Shown here in pieces: positions 37,459-38,268 of a stretch of 38,268 nucleotides of DNA (position 1 is its first letter; every line of letters begins with the position of its first letter). The stretch comes from CAYMAT01 sp964388495 (GTDB taxonomy: Bacteria > Patescibacteriota > Gracilibacteria > Peribacterales > Peribacteraceae): assembly GCA_964388495.1 (NCBI GenBank), contig CAYMAT010000006.1, positions 1 to 38,268 on the forward strand, in the 5' to 3' direction. Below the pieces are notes generated by a model. It did no database searches and had not been told where the DNA came from. It saw nothing but the letters and a program-made list of their open reading frames with translations. The position numbers and the translations under genes are program-made.

Positions 37459-38181
37459 GTGCATTCCGTGTCCCTGGTAATACCGGCGTACAACGAGGAG
37501 GAGGCTCTTCCGCGTACATTCGAACGGTGCCTTCATACACTGCAGCAGTGCACTTCGGATTACGAGATCGTCATGCTGGATGACTGCAGCTGCGACGGGA
37601 CGTGGCCTGTGATGCAGGAGTTGTGCCGTCGCGATCCTGCTCGTATCCGCGCTCTGCGTCATCCGGAAAATCGTGGAATCGCGGTCACATTCGAAGACCT
37701 CTACAGGGCGGCGGGTAAGGAATTCGTTTTTTTGATTCCCGCAGATGGCGAATACCCTCCGGAAGCCCTGGGGCAGTGCATGCCGCTTATGGACCGAGGG
37801 GCGGACATTGTCATTTGCACGCGAAACACCAAGCATTACACCTTGTATCGGCAATGTATTTCTCGGGCATATCGGCATCTCACCACTTTTTTATTTGGCG
37901 TGGATCTCCGGGATCCCGGCAGCATCAAATGTGTACGCAGGAGCGTCATGACCGACGTACCGGTGCGCAGTACAAGCGTGTACGTGGAAGTGGAACGCAT
38001 CATAAGAGCGCTCCGGAGCGGCTACCGGTACTCCGTCATTCCCATTCAGGTGGATACGCGCAAAAGCGGTCAGGCTCGCGGGGCACGTTTTTCTACCGTA
38101 ATGAAGGCGGTTCGCGATTTATTCTCCCTATGGTGGGAAATGGGATACCAGAAAGTCCCTTCCGGTGTATTGATACCCTAG
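37459..38181 (+). CDS. Family 2 glycosyltransferase (DPM1-like)
   Basis: 240 aa, GT-A fold. Starts HSVSLVIPAYNEEEALPRTF; EIVMLDDCSCDGTW binds the nucleotide; HPENRGIAVTFEDLYRAA; the DxD-equivalent region reads IPADGEYPPEAL, close to the polyprenol-phosphate mannosyltransferase pattern. No C-terminal membrane helices, so it is soluble or peripheral. It may make polyprenyl-phosphate sugars that the GT-C enzymes here use as donors. GTG 37459 is chosen over TTG 37441 from the TACACT -10 and the family N terminus. Confidence 0.87.
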   Translation: MHSVSLVIPAYNEEEALPRTFERCLHTLQQCTSDYEIVMLDDCSCDGTWPVMQELCRRDPARIRALRHPENRGIAVTFEDLYRAAGKEFVFLIPADGEYPPEALGQCMPLMDRGADIVICTRNTKHYTLYRQCISRAYRHLTTFLFGVDLRDPGSIKCVRRSVMTDVPVRSTSVYVEVERIIRALRSGYRYSVIPIQVDTRKSGQARGARFSTVMKAVRDLFSLWWEMGYQKVPSGVLIP

Positions 38182-38212
38182 CGTTAAACCAGTACTGTGT
38201 GCCGGTTCCTTA

Positions 38213-38261
38213 GGGGCAATGAGCTCAGCTGGGCCGACGAGCGCCTGCGCAAGTCGCATTC
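38213..38261 (+). tRNA. tRNA-like 5' half at the contig end (partial or degenerate)
   Basis: GGGGCAA, a D arm with GCTC/GAGC (38223-38226 with 38239-38242) enclosing AGCTGGG plus an extra CCGAC, then GCGCCTGCG. It resembles the first half of the tRNA-Ala at window start (AGCTCAG..TGGG..GAGCGCCTGC), but the D loop is too long and the anticodon stem does not close. It may be a pseudo-tRNA, a tRNA cut by the contig end, or an assembly chimera. Confidence 0.35.
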
Positions 38262-38268
38262 AGATAAT

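Noticed and set aside
1..38268. CRISPR arrays, insertion sequences, transposases, prophage genes
   Set aside because: No regularly spaced direct repeats of CRISPR length, no transposase motifs and no integrase were seen.

Overview
The window reads like one contig from a Patescibacteria (CPR) genome, most likely the Peribacteria/Peregrinibacteria branch. This is inferred from the small housekeeping proteins, the mixture of family-level bacterial genes with unrecognised small membrane proteins, moderately high GC and very short intergenic gaps. UGA is used as a stop (trxA, hrcA, glyA) and Trp is UGG, so the recoded Gracilibacteria/Absconditabacteria are excluded. No rRNA gene is present to fix the taxonomy.

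Layout. 1-420: tRNA-Ala and a strongly promoted 49-residue coiled-coil gene. 0.7-5.4 kb: thioredoxin plus a small membrane protein, pgi and ruvA on the minus strand, an M23 peptidase on plus, then rsmI on minus. 5.4-7.6 kb: small, individually promoted and terminated units (a structured leader with a 26-residue peptide, two small proteins, a 186-residue unknown, a relic of rsmI, and a candidate ~100-nt RNA). 7.6-16.5 kb: gyrA, a methyltransferase, rpmE, small unknowns, hrcA under a CIRCE-like operator and coupled to a TraG/VirD4-like ATPase, and a secreted protein. 16.6-19.1 kb: a GT-C membrane protein and an 0.8-kb gene-free stretch with repeats. 19.1-23.6 kb: dgkA, glyA, an unknown, 5-formyl-THF cyclo-ligase and dnaX, all minus. 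23.7-29.7 kb: DsbA-like lipoprotein, MFS transporter, DM13 lipoprotein, a 598-residue unknown, dcd and a YdjC/ChbG deacetylase. 29.8-38.2 kb: a surface-glycan island with three GT-C membrane proteins, a WbpB-WbpD-WbpE-like set for a 2,3-diamino sugar acid and a family 2 glycosyltransferase. The contig ends in a tRNA-like fragment; 10 Ns interrupt one GT-C gene.

Two patterns recur. First, about 18 start codons (ATG or GTG) lie only 6-11 nt after a good -10 hexamer, often with a -35 at 16-17 nt, and lack a Shine-Dalgarno, so leaderless transcription seems to be a major mode for recognised genes. The small unknown proteins instead have leaders and SD sequences. I used this rule to choose starts. 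Second, several short gaps immediately 3' of stop codons (after pgi, after dnaX, between dcd and the YdjC gene) are filled by inverted-repeat DNA with a 7-nt period; a 9-nt-period version abuts dgkA. I know of no named family that matches them.
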